Numbered from the stretch's first letter, positions 1 through 10,374 are shown. The stretch is 54,674 nucleotides of DNA from Candidatus Methanoperedens sp. (GCA_028715885.1 JAQUQX010000008.1:1-54674), one strand, 5' to 3'. Notes: generated by a model from the letters alone, not told the origin. Translations and numbers: made by a program.

Positions 1-36
1 AAACCATTTTAACCTTCCGAATAAAATTAACATCTA

Positions 37-1206
37 ATGGCAATCGACCCAATCTGCAAAAAAATCATAGACGAAACAACACCATTCAAATCCATTTACA
101 AAAACAAAGAATACTATTTCTGCTCCGAAGACTGCAAGAAAAAGTTCGACGAGCTTGACAAAAGCGTAATCCACGTGCGCCGCTCCTTAAAGGACAAAGA
201 GAGAATCTCCTTCGGAAAACTCAAGCGCGAAATCATCGAACCCGGCATTTGCACGCTCTGCGGCGCCTGTGTCGCAAGCTGCGAAGTGCTGGAAGTGGTA
301 AACGGCAAGCCAGCCCTCAAAGGACCCTGTACCGCCTGCGGCGTGTGCTACAACCAGTGTCCCCGCACCATAACCACGGAATCAAGCCTTATCGGGAGCG
401 TGCGTGACGTCTTCACCGCAAAGAGCTTGCTTCCCGAGGTGAAAGGACAGGACGGCGGCGTTGTGACCTCTATGCTCCTCTACGGGCTGGAAGAAGGACT
501 AATCGACAGCGCCGTGGTGACCGTGAAAAGCGAGGAGGAGCCCTGGAAACCCGTACCAATAGTGGCGCAGACGCGGGAAGATATACTGCGCTCCGCAGGC
601 TCGATATACGTGCATTCGCTGACCATGGAATCGCTCATGAGCGCCATAAAAAAAGGTTCGCGCTCCATAGGTTTTGTGGGTCCTTCCTGCAATATAGATG
701 CTGTGTACAAGATGCAGAATTCACCATATGGTCTATTGCACATGTTCATGAGGGCGAACATACTGAAGCTCGGTCTTTTCTGCATGGACACGTTTTACTA
801 CGAAGGGTTGAAAAACTTCCTTGAATCAAAAGGCATTATCATCTCCTCAGTGAAAGAAATGAAAATCCGTAAAGGGAAATTCTTTGTGACTGATGAATCG
901 GAGCACGTATTTCCATTAAGCGACATAGATGCGCTCCGCAACGGCTCATGCACCGTCTGCACGGATTTGACGGCAGAGAAGGCAGACCTTTCCTTCGGCG
1001 GCGTGGGGTCAAAGGAAGGCTATACTACTGTGCTGGCTCGAACAGGACTCGGTCTTGAGCTATTCCAGGATGCTGCTGACAGGGGTTATATCAAATTAGA
1101 GCCGCTTGAAAGAAAAGGTCTTGAAAAAGTGTTGCACCAGGCTAAAGCCAAGAAAGTGCAGATGTATATGATAAAGAAAAGAATTGAAACGGGGAAAGGT
1201 ATATGA
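37..1206 (+). CDS. YHS domain-ferredoxin-FrhB fusion, F420-type oxidoreductase subunit
   Basis: 389 aa. Residues 1-40 form a YHS-type metal-binding module (DPICKK near the N-terminus, then YYFCSEDCKKKF). Residues about 70-115 carry two ferredoxin cysteine clusters (CTLCGACVASC and CTACGVCYNQCP). The rest matches the FrhB/FdhB/FpoF family of F420-binding Fe-S flavoproteins, which pass electrons between F420H2 and Fe-S centres; the GFVGPSCNIDA segment is typical. FrhB-family members are usually about 280-350 aa without a YHS domain, so the fusion is uncommon. No hydrogenase or Fpo partner is adjacent, so the electron partner is unknown. The YHS domain may bind a metal or sense redox state; this is inference. 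Family call firm, physiological role open. Confidence 0.85.
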   Translation: MAIDPICKKIIDETTPFKSIYKNKEYYFCSEDCKKKFDELDKSVIHVRRSLKDKERISFGKLKREIIEPGICTLCGACVASCEVLEVVNGKPALKGPCTACGVCYNQCPRTITTESSLIGSVRDVFTAKSLLPEVKGQDGGVVTSMLLYGLEEGLIDSAVVTVKSEEEPWKPVPIVAQTREDILRSAGSIYVHSLTMESLMSAIKKGSRSIGFVGPSCNIDAVYKMQNSPYGLLHMFMRANILKLGLFCMDTFYYEGLKNFLESKGIIISSVKEMKIRKGKFFVTDESEHVFPLSDIDALRNGSCTVCTDLTAEKADLSFGGVGSKEGYTTVLARTGLGLELFQDAADRGYIKLEPLERKGLEKVLHQAKAKKVQMYMIKKRIETGKGI

Positions 1207-1258
1207 ATAAACGGAATTATTGTGGAGTCACACAATTTCACTGGAGGATATAGATTAC

Positions 1259-1435
1259 ATGGGAAAAACAGGCACAACAAAATGGGGCAGGGTTAAAGGC
1301 AGAAAGGGAAATGTAATAATGGTCCCTGAAGCTGAACTCAGCCACAAGCGCCCCGGACCTGCGCAGAGATATACGTCATCCGGCTCAAAACGCAGGAAGA
1401 TAGCGCGCTCGCCTAAGGCTCTCGTTAAGGCGTAA
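1259..1435 (+). CDS. Small basic conserved protein (DUF5350-like)
   Basis: 58 aa, strongly basic, with [10 protein letters not shown] at the N-terminus and a lysine/arginine-rich tail ([18 protein letters not shown]). The start at 1259 is set by a GGAGG site at 1243-1247, 11 nt upstream. A longer reading from 1220 has no ribosome site and is unlikely. The protein resembles a short family found in methanogens (DUF5350, from memory). Charge and size suggest nucleic-acid or ribosome binding, which is only inference. It follows the FrhB-like gene closely and may be cotranscribed. Confidence 0.75.
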   Translation: MGKTGTTKWGRVKGRKGNVIMVPEAELSHKRPGPAQRYTSSGSKRRKIARSPKALVKA

Positions 1436-1488
1436 TTTCTTAGTTTAGATGGACTGCCTCTGGCGTCTATCTATCCTTGGTTTCTGGC

Positions 1489-2382
1489 ATGATGTTAGAA
1501 CCAATTCAATTCCTTTTCAGTGGAAACATCAACATATATCTACAGAGTCTTGGAAATTCCTCCGTGGATATGTTTTTTAAAACCATATCTGATATTTTCA
1601 GCGAGCCTGCGTATATCCTGCTTACCTCCCTAATCTTCTGGTGCTTTAGCAAGAAAACAGGCATAAGAGCAATGTATGTAATCCTTTTTTCGGCACTCAT
1701 GGCAATTTATGCAAAAAACCTGTTCAGTATGCCAAGACCGCCCGAGGAGCTTCATAAAATCCGGGAGAACGGATTCGGATTCCCCAGCGGTCATGCGCTT
1801 GTATCGTCCGGGTTCTGGGGATATATGGGATTCGGAACTAAGAATACGCGGCTTATCATCGCTGGCGCCATTGCAATTATATCAGTTTCCCTGTCGCGAA
1901 TTTATCTGGGCGTCCACTACGCTGGCGATGTTCTGGGGGGAATAATATTCGGGCTTTCAGCGGCATTAATTTTCTTTAAAATTGAGCCCGTCGTAACCAA
2001 TAAACTGGAAAAACTAAACCGCATTTCAAGGTATCTTGTTGCTGTGTTATTCCCTGTGGTACTGGTAGCAATAGCGCTCATGCAGAATAATTTTTTGAAA
2101 GAGCAGGCAGAGATAGGACTTGTGATGGCTGGTATTGGCGCCGGATACCTTCTTGAGGAGGAGCGCATCGGATTTACGGATGCTAAGAACAATAAGCAGA
2201 GGATTAGCAGGGCGTTAACCGGGATAGCGGTACTGGGAATAACTTATCTGGTTTCAAGCCTGTTGTTTTTAATAAACCCAACGTTGATATTTTTAAAGTA
2301 TGCCGCACTTGGATTTGCCGCCACTTTTATTGCCCCGTGGATAATTACAAAAACTGAAATTCGGTTTTATCCAGAACAATAA
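1489..2382 (+). CDS. PAP2-superfamily membrane phosphatase
   Basis: About 297 aa integral membrane protein with the three phosphatidic-acid phosphatase motifs: KNLFSMPRP, PSGH, and SRIYLGVHYAGD, which carries the catalytic histidine. Members hydrolyse lipid phosphates or undecaprenyl/polyprenyl pyrophosphate at the membrane surface. Several hydrophobic helices follow the catalytic part (after about residue 170), giving a longer C-terminal membrane region than minimal PAP2 proteins. The start is ambiguous: a TTG at 1477 and ATGs at 1489 and 1492 are in frame with no clear ribosome site; ATG 1489 is used. Substrate not identifiable from sequence. Confidence 0.85.
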   Translation: MMLEPIQFLFSGNINIYLQSLGNSSVDMFFKTISDIFSEPAYILLTSLIFWCFSKKTGIRAMYVILFSALMAIYAKNLFSMPRPPEELHKIRENGFGFPSGHALVSSGFWGYMGFGTKNTRLIIAGAIAIISVSLSRIYLGVHYAGDVLGGIIFGLSAALIFFKIEPVVTNKLEKLNRISRYLVAVLFPVVLVAIALMQNNFLKEQAEIGLVMAGIGAGYLLEEERIGFTDAKNNKQRISRALTGIAVLGITYLVSSLLFLINPTLIFLKYAALGFAATFIAPWIITKTEIRFYPEQ

Positions 2383-2473
2383 AATCGCTTTTAATGAAAA
2401 ATAGTTATTGAAAACGACACGTTATTAATCTCATATGACAGAATCACAAATATTTTATTGAGGAGAAATGCAT

Positions 2474-3136
2474 ATGGAAAAAATTACATTCAGGACAAAA
2501 GACGGGGTTACAATCACTGGTAATTATTTCAAACCGCAAAAAGAACATTCGCCTGCTTTTCTTCTGCTCCACATGATGCCCTCGACCAAAGAGAGCTGGA
2601 ACGCGTTTGCTTCCCATCTCCAGAAACAGGGTTTTGCTGTTCTTGCAATCGATTTGCGTGGACACGGCGAGAGCACCGACAAAAACGGTAAAAAAATAGA
2701 CTACAAGGAATTCAAGGATGCTGAACACAGGGGCTCCATGAACGATATCGCCTCTGCAAAGGATTTCCTGGCAAAACAAAAAGACATTGATATCTCAAGG
2801 ATTGCAATTGCAGGCGCCAGCATAGGGGCGAACCTTGCTCTGCGGCAGGCATCGGTGGATAATGATGTAAGCCTACTTCTACTTTTATCTGCCGGCATTG
2901 ATTACAGGGGAATACAGGCGCTTCGGCTTGCAGCCATGTGTTCATGCCCTGTCTATATTCTTGCAAGCGAGGGGGATACCTATGCTGCAGAAAGCAGCAG
3001 GAAATTATATGATACTTTTCCCTGTGATAAAAGATTGAATGTAATAAAAGGGAAATCCCACGGCACTGATATGTTCCTTTCCGAGCCGGAGCTTATTGAT
3101 GAACTGCTTGTATGGGTTGTTAAGAGACTGAAGTAA
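2474..3136 (+). CDS. Alpha/beta hydrolase (dienelactone hydrolase-like)
   Basis: About 220 aa, single alpha/beta-hydrolase domain. The nucleophile elbow is GASIG, the oxyanion region is LLHMMPSTKESW, a DLRGHGES segment follows, and the late EGD and GKSHGTD segments supply the probable acid and histidine. Two ATGs are in frame (2468 and 2474). The purine-rich site at 2460-2465 is only 2 nt from the first but 8 nt from the second, so 2474 is chosen. No signal peptide, so cytoplasmic. Substrate unknown; could be an esterase or acyl-peptide/lipid hydrolase. Confidence 0.82.
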   Translation: MEKITFRTKDGVTITGNYFKPQKEHSPAFLLLHMMPSTKESWNAFASHLQKQGFAVLAIDLRGHGESTDKNGKKIDYKEFKDAEHRGSMNDIASAKDFLAKQKDIDISRIAIAGASIGANLALRQASVDNDVSLLLLLSAGIDYRGIQALRLAAMCSCPVYILASEGDTYAAESSRKLYDTFPCDKRLNVIKGKSHGTDMFLSEPELIDELLVWVVKRLK

Positions 3137-3199
3137 TCCCTGCGTGTTATTTTATTCTTACCAAAAATCATTTCTATTATTATGACAATATCAATAAAG

Positions 3200-3208
3200 T
3201 TATAAATA
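3200..3208 (+). promoter_or_regulatory. TATA box upstream of minD-like gene
   Basis: TTATAAATA in an AT-rich gap, 77 nt before the minD-like ATG. It fits the archaeal TATA consensus and predicts a leader of roughly 50 nt containing the AGGGAG ribosome site. Confidence 0.45.
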
Positions 3209-3284
3209 TCTAATGAGTACTATCAGGTAAAATATGTGCCAAAAATGCATGCTTTGGTAATAATATATGGTCAAAGGGAGAGAC

Positions 3285-4064
3285 ATGACAGTTCAGGTAT
3301 ATACAATCGCCTCAGGAAAAGGCGGAACAGGAAAAACCACCACAACATTGAACCTCGGCACCTCACTGGCAATGCTCGGGAAAAAAACAATTATCATCGA
3401 TGCTGATTTAGGTATGGCAAATCTTGGGATTTTACTGGGGCTTGAACAAAGTAAGATAACACTGCATGAAGTATTAAGCGGCGAGGCTGAAGTAAAAGAT
3501 GCAATATATGACGGTCCTTATGGTCTTAAGGTAGTACCCAGCGGGTTATCCCTAAAAGGATTCCAGAAATCCAATCCAGATAAATTAAAACAGGTTATTT
3601 CCGCTCTTACAGACGGCATGGACTATATATTAATAGACGCTCCAGCCGGCATAAGTAGAGACAGTATAATCCCGCTTGCAGTTGCTGACAGGGTTCTTCT
3701 CGTGGTTAATCCCGAGCTTTCCTCGCTGGCAGACGCATTGAAAATAAAAACATTGACCGAACTGGTTGGCAAGACCGTTGACGGCGCCATCCTGAACCGC
3801 ACCGAAAATGAGAAAACTGAAATCAACAGCGGTAAAGTCAAAGAACTGTTAGGCATGGATGTCATTGAGATGATACCTGAGGATGCAAATGTAAGGCGCG
3901 CTGCAGCATTCAAAACACCAGTTGTTATAAGGACACCGAAATCTCCGGCTTCAATTGCCTTTAAAAAGCTTGCGGCAAAGATAGCAGGCGAGAAGTTTGT
4001 GGAACCTGAGGTGAAAAAGGAAAGTTTTGTTGAACGCATTGTCAGGGCTTTCCGGAGGAAATAA
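3285..4064 (+). CDS. MinD/ParA-family ATPase
   Basis: About 259 aa. The deviant Walker A motif GKGGTGKTTTT lies at residues 9-20, switch I/II are DADLGMAN and DAPAGISRDS, and the C-terminus is a basic amphipathic tail (VERIVRAFRRK) like the membrane-targeting helix of MinD. It probably cycles on the cytoplasmic membrane in an ATP-dependent way. The start is ATG 3285 with AGGGAG at 3275-3280; an upstream in-frame ATG at 3267 has no such site. It stands just upstream of a secretion ATPase and its membrane platform, so a TadZ-like role in positioning the pilus or archaellum machinery is plausible. That link is inference from context. Confidence 0.88.
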   Translation: MTVQVYTIASGKGGTGKTTTTLNLGTSLAMLGKKTIIIDADLGMANLGILLGLEQSKITLHEVLSGEAEVKDAIYDGPYGLKVVPSGLSLKGFQKSNPDKLKQVISALTDGMDYILIDAPAGISRDSIIPLAVADRVLLVVNPELSSLADALKIKTLTELVGKTVDGAILNRTENEKTEINSGKVKELLGMDVIEMIPEDANVRRAAAFKTPVVIRTPKSPASIAFKKLAAKIAGEKFVEPEVKKESFVERIVRAFRRK

Positions 4065-4234
4065 CATAAACATAGTAAAGATAGTTTTAATAATAATATT
4101 GTATATTATTGCATATTTCATTGGTTTTGCTTTGTTTGATAATTGCCAGAATAAAGCAATTGTGAATAAAAACCCAATTAACTAAGATATACATTTTACA
4201 GTCAGAGGATATAGAAACGAAATAAGATACAGAT

Positions 4235-6418
4235 ATGGATGAAATACGCGAAAAAGTGCGTGGATTCTTAATTGAATTTGCAAACCCGGATGAGAAGGAT
4301 ATTGAGAAATTTGTAAGCAATATAGCAGATGAAAATCCTTCTCTTGAAATAGGGATTTTCAAGAAGAATCTGGTCAAGCTGGTCAAACAGGCCAAAGAAA
4401 TAACTACTTATGAAAAAGAGCTCACCTCTTTAGATAAGACATCACCGGATTATAACGAGATTGATGCCGTTTTAACAGAGGCTAAAGACGGGCAGGACAA
4501 TCTGGAAGACATTTCCGAGGAATTGAAAATTACAAAAAGACTTTTATCAGAGGCTTTAGAGAAATCAACAGATGAACAGGCTGTTACCGAGCGCCTAGGA
4601 CACGAAGAACGTATTGAAAAAGAGGAGAAAGCAGCAAAAAAACCAAGGAAAAGAAAAGAGGAAAAAATAGAGACACTGCCTCCTGAAGTAGAAGGTCTGA
4701 TTCAGCATCTTGAAACCGATACTACACGCGATCTCATAAAAGAGCAGATGACTCCAGAAAAACATGAAAAATTCGAAAAACTTGAAGAAAAGTTACTGTC
4801 TGATGTTGAAACTGGCATAAAAAAGCTTAAAGGTACTCCATCTGGAGAACGGGAATCCCTGGCTGGACGGCTCAAATCCTATTTCACGAAAGAAACTGAA
4901 GAAATAGAAGCATACCAACCGGCATTGCACGGTACTCTTGTCACTTTTGAAGGTATAGCAGGGTATGATGAAGTCGAACGCTACTGGGTAGATGAACCGT
5001 ATGCCTTTGTGGTTATACTCTTCAATGCTGAAAAGAACTCGTATCTGTATTATGTTTCTGAACCAAAACTTTCAGATTTTGAGGATTTATTACTGAGAGA
5101 AATCAAAGACAGGCTTAAGGATGTCCTTCTTTTTGAAGAAATAAAGAGCGACGACGATAAAGATAAAATACTTACTGCAAAAGTCAAAAAGCTGGTAAAA
5201 GATTATGCGATTGATTTAAGCACGATAACTCTTGAAAAAATATTTTATTATACACGGAGAGATTTCATAAAATACGGTAAGATCAATCCGCTAATGCACG
5301 ATAACACGATAGAAGATATATCTTCCAACGGATATAATATCCCCATATACTTATATCATAAGAAATATACAAATATGCCCACAAATGTCTATTTTAATGA
5401 AAACGAACTGGATTCATATGTAATAAGGCTTGCACAGCGCTGCGGTAAGCATATATCGGTGGCAGAACCGATGGTAGACGCCACCATGCCCGATGGTTCT
5501 CGTATCCAGATGACGCTCGGCAAGGAAGTAACGACACATGGAGCCACGTTTACCATCAGGAAGTTCAGCGATGTCCCGATAACACCAATAGACCTGATTA
5601 ATTGGAATACTTTCTCAGCAGAAGAAATGGCATATCTCTGGCTTTGCATAGAAAACAATAAGAGCTTGATTTTCGCCGGAGGGACTGCATCAGGCAAGAC
5701 TTCGTCCCTTAATGCGGTATCCCTGTTCATACCATGGCAGGCAAAGATAATCACCCTGGAAGATACGAGGGAATTGAAGCTGCCGCATCCCAACTGGATT
5801 CCCGGCATAACCAGGGACTCTTTCACTGCCGATGGAAGGGGTAGCATCGATATGTACGACCTGCTGAGGGCGGCACTGCGGCAGAGACCTGAATATTTAT
5901 TAGTTGGTGAGGTCAGGGGCAAGGAAGCGCTCACGCTATTCCAGGCAATGAGCACAGGTCACACTACGTTTTCGACCATGCATGCCGATTCGGTATCCGG
6001 CGCCATACACCGTCTTGAGAACCCGCCAATCAGCGTGCCGAGAACAATGATACAGGCGCTTAATATTATCAGCATCCAGTCCCAGACCTATGTGAAGGGA
6101 AAAAGAGCACGCCGCAATATGAAACTCGTAGAGATTACCGATATAGACCCCACAACAAGGAATATACGGACAAATGATATATTCGCATGGGATGCTTTGA
6201 CCGACAAATTCCACCGAGTGGGAGAGTCAAAGGCTATGAATGATTTAATGATAAGACGTGGCTGGAGCAATTCTGATTTGAAAAAAGAATTAGTGAACAG
6301 GCAGAAAATACTCGAGTTCATGGTAAATAACAAAATAACCGATTTTAATGCGATTTCTACCATCATTCATGATTATCAGGTAAGTCCTGAAAAAATTCTC
6401 AAGAAGTTGAACGTCTGA
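4235..6418 (+). CDS. Type II/IV secretion (Tad/archaellum-like) ATPase with coiled-coil N-terminus
   Basis: 727 aa. Residues 1-230 are charged and helical (many E/K, likely coiled coil). Residues about 230-450 form the N-terminal domain of GspE/TadA ATPases, and 450-650 form the motor: Walker A GGTASGKTSS near residue 485, Asp box TLEDTRELKLPH, Walker B LLVGEVRG, and His box TMHADS. The hexamer powers assembly of type IV pilus-like filaments or secretion. The typical archaeal homolog is about 500-600 aa, so the acidic N-terminal extension is long. It forms an operon with the following TadC/GspF-like gene (gap of a few nt) and follows a MinD ATPase. No pilin or archaellin gene lies nearby. Confidence 0.9.
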   Translation: MDEIREKVRGFLIEFANPDEKDIEKFVSNIADENPSLEIGIFKKNLVKLVKQAKEITTYEKELTSLDKTSPDYNEIDAVLTEAKDGQDNLEDISEELKITKRLLSEALEKSTDEQAVTERLGHEERIEKEEKAAKKPRKRKEEKIETLPPEVEGLIQHLETDTTRDLIKEQMTPEKHEKFEKLEEKLLSDVETGIKKLKGTPSGERESLAGRLKSYFTKETEEIEAYQPALHGTLVTFEGIAGYDEVERYWVDEPYAFVVILFNAEKNSYLYYVSEPKLSDFEDLLLREIKDRLKDVLLFEEIKSDDDKDKILTAKVKKLVKDYAIDLSTITLEKIFYYTRRDFIKYGKINPLMHDNTIEDISSNGYNIPIYLYHKKYTNMPTNVYFNENELDSYVIRLAQRCGKHISVAEPMVDATMPDGSRIQMTLGKEVTTHGATFTIRKFSDVPITPIDLINWNTFSAEEMAYLWLCIENNKSLIFAGGTASGKTSSLNAVSLFIPWQAKIITLEDTRELKLPHPNWIPGITRDSFTADGRGSIDMYDLLRAALRQRPEYLLVGEVRGKEALTLFQAMSTGHTTFSTMHADSVSGAIHRLENPPISVPRTMIQALNIISIQSQTYVKGKRARRNMKLVEITDIDPTTRNIRTNDIFAWDALTDKFHRVGESKAMNDLMIRRGWSNSDLKKELVNRQKILEFMVNNKITDFNAISTIIHDYQVSPEKILKKLNV

Positions 6419-6429
6419 GGATGTGGGCA

Positions 6430-8379
6430 ATGGCAAAAATCGAATTTTATTTCCAAAAATTAAAGACACTGCCATTTGTCCTTCTCGGCAACGACATGAA
6501 AGCGCGCAAAGACCAGTTCCATGACCTTCGGATAGCGATGAGACAGGCGCGTATCCCCATGTCCTATGAAATGTATCTGTCAAATGCTGTATTTTACTCT
6601 GCACTTGCCGGTATCGTGGGAGCATTCTTGGGCATGTTACTTGCTTACATAGTTGTTTCTGTTGTTGGGCTTCCCGAACAAATAACGCATCTTAAATTCA
6701 CCACTTCAACTGCCTGGATGCTCAAATATAGATCAATATCAATCTCCTTATTCATCGTGTCATTTCTTAGCGTACTACTGGGCGGTATAACTTACATGCT
6801 ATTTCTTGTCTATCCGGGTTTCATTGCCGGTGAAAGGAAAGGTTCTATAGACAAGAACTTACCCTATGCCGTAACCTTCATGTATGCATTGAGCCGGGGA
6901 GGCATGAACGTGATTGAAATATTACGCTCACTCAGCAAATGCACTGATACGTATGGTGAAGTGGCACGAGAAGTGGATGTCGTTATACGGGATATGGATT
7001 ATTTCGGAAATGACTTAAGAACTGCACTTCACAGCATATGCGAGATCACGCCGTCTGAGAATTTCAGGGACCTTATGTACAACCTTCTGACAGTCATCGA
7101 CAGCGGAGGGAATATTTCAGTCTATTTCCGGGACAAATCCGAACAATACCTCAACAAAGCCAGGGTAGAGCAGAAAGGCTTCCTTGAAACACTGGGATTG
7201 ATAGCTGAATCCTACGTCACCGCATTCGTGGCAGGACCGCTGTTCATTATAATTCTCGGGGTGATGATGTCGGTAATGGGTTCAGCCAGTGAATTAATGA
7301 TTTATGCGATTATATATGCGGTAATACCGATTGGTTCCATGATGTTCGTTGTAATGGTGGATATTATTACCCCGGGGGCTACCGGTGAGGCACCGCTTTT
7401 GCCCACCCAGGCTTATGTCGGTAAAATATCTGTACCGGAAACTTCGGAAAAGGCCACATTTGTTAAATTTATCAAATCAAGAGACACTATAAAAATAAAA
7501 GAGATGCTTCACGACCCTTTAAAGCCCATGAAGGAGAAGCCATACTACTCTTTGATAGTTACTGTGCCGATTGCTCTTATCTATCTTATAATTTCAATTT
7601 CCAGTGCAATGAAAGCACCAAACTTTATAGACTTCATAGATGATAGAATAGTTTTTACGGCGTTTATTGTTATGATTCCCCTCATGATTTTCCATGAATA
7701 TAAGAAAGGAAAAGAGGACAGGATACAGTCCCAGATGCCTGATTTCTTAAAAAAACTTGCCAGTACCAATGAAACTGGTATGACTCTTCGCGACTCAATA
7801 AAATTGATGACTCATTCTGATATCGGATTGAGCAAAGAGATTAAGAAAATCTGGAATGATATTGACTGGGGACTTACTATCAATGAGGCGCTCGTGCGTT
7901 TCGCAAACAGGGTCAGGACGCATATCGTGGCGCGTTCTATCACTTTATTGACAAAAGCCAATGAATCCAGCGGCGATATAGGGGAAGTGCTGAATGTGGC
8001 GGCAAGGGATGTTTCCGCAGAACAGGAATTAAGGACTGAACGTAAGATAAATATGTTTATTTACGTTGTAATTATATATATATCGTTCCTCGTTTTCATA
8101 GGTATAATTTACATAATATCTACAACGTTTCTTGAAGAGATGGTGAAAGCCGGTGAAAAGGTTTCGGGCAGCAGCGGTGCAGGTGTGGTTCCTCTCAGTC
8201 TAAACCGGGAGAAACTTGGAATGTATAACCGCATATTTTTCCACGGCGCCCTGATACAGGGATTTTCCTCTGGCTTGATTGCAGGTGTGATGGGAGAAGG
8301 AAGTGTTCTATCTGGACTGAAACATTCCGTTTTAATGATTACTATCGGTTATCTTCTATTCACACTGTTCGTAGTTTGA
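6430..8379 (+). CDS. Type II secretion F / TadC-like membrane platform protein
   Basis: About 649 aa with two GspF-type domains: one around residues 145-300 (PYAVTFMYALSRGGMNVIEI and GNISVYFRDKSEQYL) and one around 430-560 (MPDFLKKLASTNETGM and RSITLLTKANESSGDIGE), each followed by membrane helices. It is the inner-membrane platform partner of the upstream ATPase. An ATG at 6421 is possible, but the GAGG at 6417-6420 abuts it; it is 9 nt from ATG 6430, which is preferred. The tandem-domain form is the usual archaeal one. The filament or substrate exported cannot be told from this window. Confidence 0.88.
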   Translation: MAKIEFYFQKLKTLPFVLLGNDMKARKDQFHDLRIAMRQARIPMSYEMYLSNAVFYSALAGIVGAFLGMLLAYIVVSVVGLPEQITHLKFTTSTAWMLKYRSISISLFIVSFLSVLLGGITYMLFLVYPGFIAGERKGSIDKNLPYAVTFMYALSRGGMNVIEILRSLSKCTDTYGEVAREVDVVIRDMDYFGNDLRTALHSICEITPSENFRDLMYNLLTVIDSGGNISVYFRDKSEQYLNKARVEQKGFLETLGLIAESYVTAFVAGPLFIIILGVMMSVMGSASELMIYAIIYAVIPIGSMMFVVMVDIITPGATGEAPLLPTQAYVGKISVPETSEKATFVKFIKSRDTIKIKEMLHDPLKPMKEKPYYSLIVTVPIALIYLIISISSAMKAPNFIDFIDDRIVFTAFIVMIPLMIFHEYKKGKEDRIQSQMPDFLKKLASTNETGMTLRDSIKLMTHSDIGLSKEIKKIWNDIDWGLTINEALVRFANRVRTHIVARSITLLTKANESSGDIGEVLNVAARDVSAEQELRTERKINMFIYVVIIYISFLVFIGIIYIISTTFLEEMVKAGEKVSGSSGAGVVPLSLNREKLGMYNRIFFHGALIQGFSSGLIAGVMGEGSVLSGLKHSVLMITIGYLLFTLFVV

Positions 8380-8431
8380 CATATAGAAAGAATAAGCCAC
8401 TATAGTTCTCTATTTATCATGAGGCATAACA

Positions 8432-10357
8432 TTGGAATTTAAACTTGTATCAGGATTTGAGCCAAAAGGAGACCAGGTAAAAGCGATTGAAAAACTTATA
8501 TCCGGTGTGGAACTGGGAATGAAGCACCAGACCCTGCTTGGCGTTACAGGTTCGGGTAAGACCTTTACTGTTGCAAATGTTATAAAAAATGTACAGAAAC
8601 CAACGCTTGTTATTTCCCATAACAAAACCCTTGCTGCGCAGTTATATTCCGAGTTCCGTGCATTTTTCCCTGAAAACGCTGTGGAATATTTTGTCAGCTA
8701 TTATGATTACTACCAGCCTGAAGCGTATATCCCGCAGACAGATACGTATATCGAAAAAGACGCATCTATTAATGAAGAGATAAACAGGATGCGACTTTCA
8801 GCCACGAGGTCGCTGTTCGAGCGCAGGGATGTGATTGTTGTCGCAAGCGTTTCTTGCATATACGGCATCGGGTCGCCGCAGGAATGGCAGGAAATGTCGC
8901 TCCTGCTTAAAAAAGGCGCGATAGCGGAACGCAGGGATATACTTTCACGTCTTGTGGACATGCAGTATGAACGCAATGACCTTGATTTCAGTGCAGGTAA
9001 ATTCAGGGCGCGCGGCGATACTATAGAGGTATTCCCTTCATATGCTTCAAGCGGCGTCAGGATAGAACTTTTCGGTGATGAAATCGAGCGGATATCCGAA
9101 TTTGACATCCTTACCGGGAAAAACATCCGGGAAAGCGAGGCTTCGGTGATATATCCGGCAAAGCATTTTGTGATGCCGCAGGAGAAAATCGAAGCGGCTA
9201 TCGGGTCGATAGAAGAGGAACTTAAGGACAGGCTTCGTGAATTAAAATCCATGGGGAAAATACTCGAAGCCGCACGCCTTGAGCAGCGCACGAAGTTCGA
9301 CATCGAGATGATGCACGAGATAGGGTACTGCCAGGGAATAGAGAACTACAGCCGCCACATGGACGGGAGAAGAGCGGGTGAGCCGCCGTACTCGCTTCTG
9401 GATTATTTCCCCAAAGATTATCTCGTTGTTATCGATGAATCACATGTTACGCTTCCGCAGTTGCGGGGAATGCACGCAGGCGACCATGCAAGAAAGGAAT
9501 CGCTTGTGGATTACGGGTTCAGGATGCCTTCTGCGTACGACAACCGTCCCCTGACATTTGATGAATTCAATGCACGGGTGAACCAGGTATTGTACGTTTC
9601 AGCCACGCCTGCCGAATATGAACTCGCCCGCAGCGCGCAGGTGGTGGAGCAGATTATCCGTCCCACGGGGCTTGTGGACCCCGAAATTGTGGTGAAACCT
9701 GTGGCAGGGCAGATAGATGACCTGATGGCTGAGATACATGCAAAGACTGCGAAAAAACACAGGGTGCTTGTCACCACGCTTACAAAAAGGATGGCTGAAG
9801 ACCTGACTGAATATCTTATCAGTGCAGGTATTAAGGCGCGGTATATGCATTCCGAAATCGAAACGCTTGAGCGCATCGAGATAATACGGGGGCTGCGCCT
9901 CGGGGAGTTCGATGTGCTTGTGGGTATTAATCTATTGCGGGAAGGGCTTGACCTGCCCGAAGTTGCGCTGGTTGCGGTTCTGGATGCAGACAAGGAAGGT
10001 TTCTTGCGCTCCGACCGCTCGCTGTTGCAGACAATCGGAAGGACGTCCAGGAATATCGAGGGCAGGGTTGTGATGTATGCTGACAGGATAACAGGTTCGA
10101 TGCAAAGGGCGATTGATGAGACAAACAGGCGGAGGGAGATGCAGGTACAATACAATAAGGAGCATAATATCACGCCGCAGACCATCAGGAAGGCTGTTGA
10201 GCCAAGGGCTGTTGCTGAGGCTGCGCCGCCGAACGAGGAAATTTTCAATTACATCGTGGAACTTGAGGCAGAGATGCACAGGGCTGCGAAGAACCTTGAG
10301 TTTGAGAAAGCGGCGATGATAAGGGACAGGATTGCGAAGTTGAGGAAGGAAATTTGA
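8432..10357 (+). CDS. uvrB: Excinuclease ABC subunit B
   Basis: 641 aa, near the usual UvrB length. Motifs in order: N-terminal [14 protein letters not shown], Walker A GVTGSGKT, the damage-probing beta-hairpin [21 protein letters not shown], helicase motifs ([39 protein letters not shown]), and a C-terminal UVR motif that binds UvrC. It is the damage-verifying helicase of nucleotide excision repair. The start is TTG 8432 with GAGG at 8421-8424; no in-frame ATG fits. UvrA and UvrC are not in this window. UvrABC is a bacterial-type pathway present in some mesophilic archaea, so an old transfer is likely. Confidence 0.97.
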   Translation: MEFKLVSGFEPKGDQVKAIEKLISGVELGMKHQTLLGVTGSGKTFTVANVIKNVQKPTLVISHNKTLAAQLYSEFRAFFPENAVEYFVSYYDYYQPEAYIPQTDTYIEKDASINEEINRMRLSATRSLFERRDVIVVASVSCIYGIGSPQEWQEMSLLLKKGAIAERRDILSRLVDMQYERNDLDFSAGKFRARGDTIEVFPSYASSGVRIELFGDEIERISEFDILTGKNIRESEASVIYPAKHFVMPQEKIEAAIGSIEEELKDRLRELKSMGKILEAARLEQRTKFDIEMMHEIGYCQGIENYSRHMDGRRAGEPPYSLLDYFPKDYLVVIDESHVTLPQLRGMHAGDHARKESLVDYGFRMPSAYDNRPLTFDEFNARVNQVLYVSATPAEYELARSAQVVEQIIRPTGLVDPEIVVKPVAGQIDDLMAEIHAKTAKKHRVLVTTLTKRMAEDLTEYLISAGIKARYMHSEIETLERIEIIRGLRLGEFDVLVGINLLREGLDLPEVALVAVLDADKEGFLRSDRSLLQTIGRTSRNIEGRVVMYADRITGSMQRAIDETNRRREMQVQYNKEHNITPQTIRKAVEPRAVAEAAPPNEEIFNYIVELEAEMHRAAKNLEFEKAAMIRDRIAKLRKEI

Positions 10358-10374
10358 AGCCTCAGTATCAGTAA

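Noticed and set aside
4066-4185. Open frame encoding one hydrophobic helix between minD and the ATPase gene
   Set aside because: No standard start codon except an internal TTG and no ribosome site in position.
9511-10248. Long minus-strand ORF inside uvrB
   Set aside because: Serine/arginine-rich composition typical of antisense shadow.
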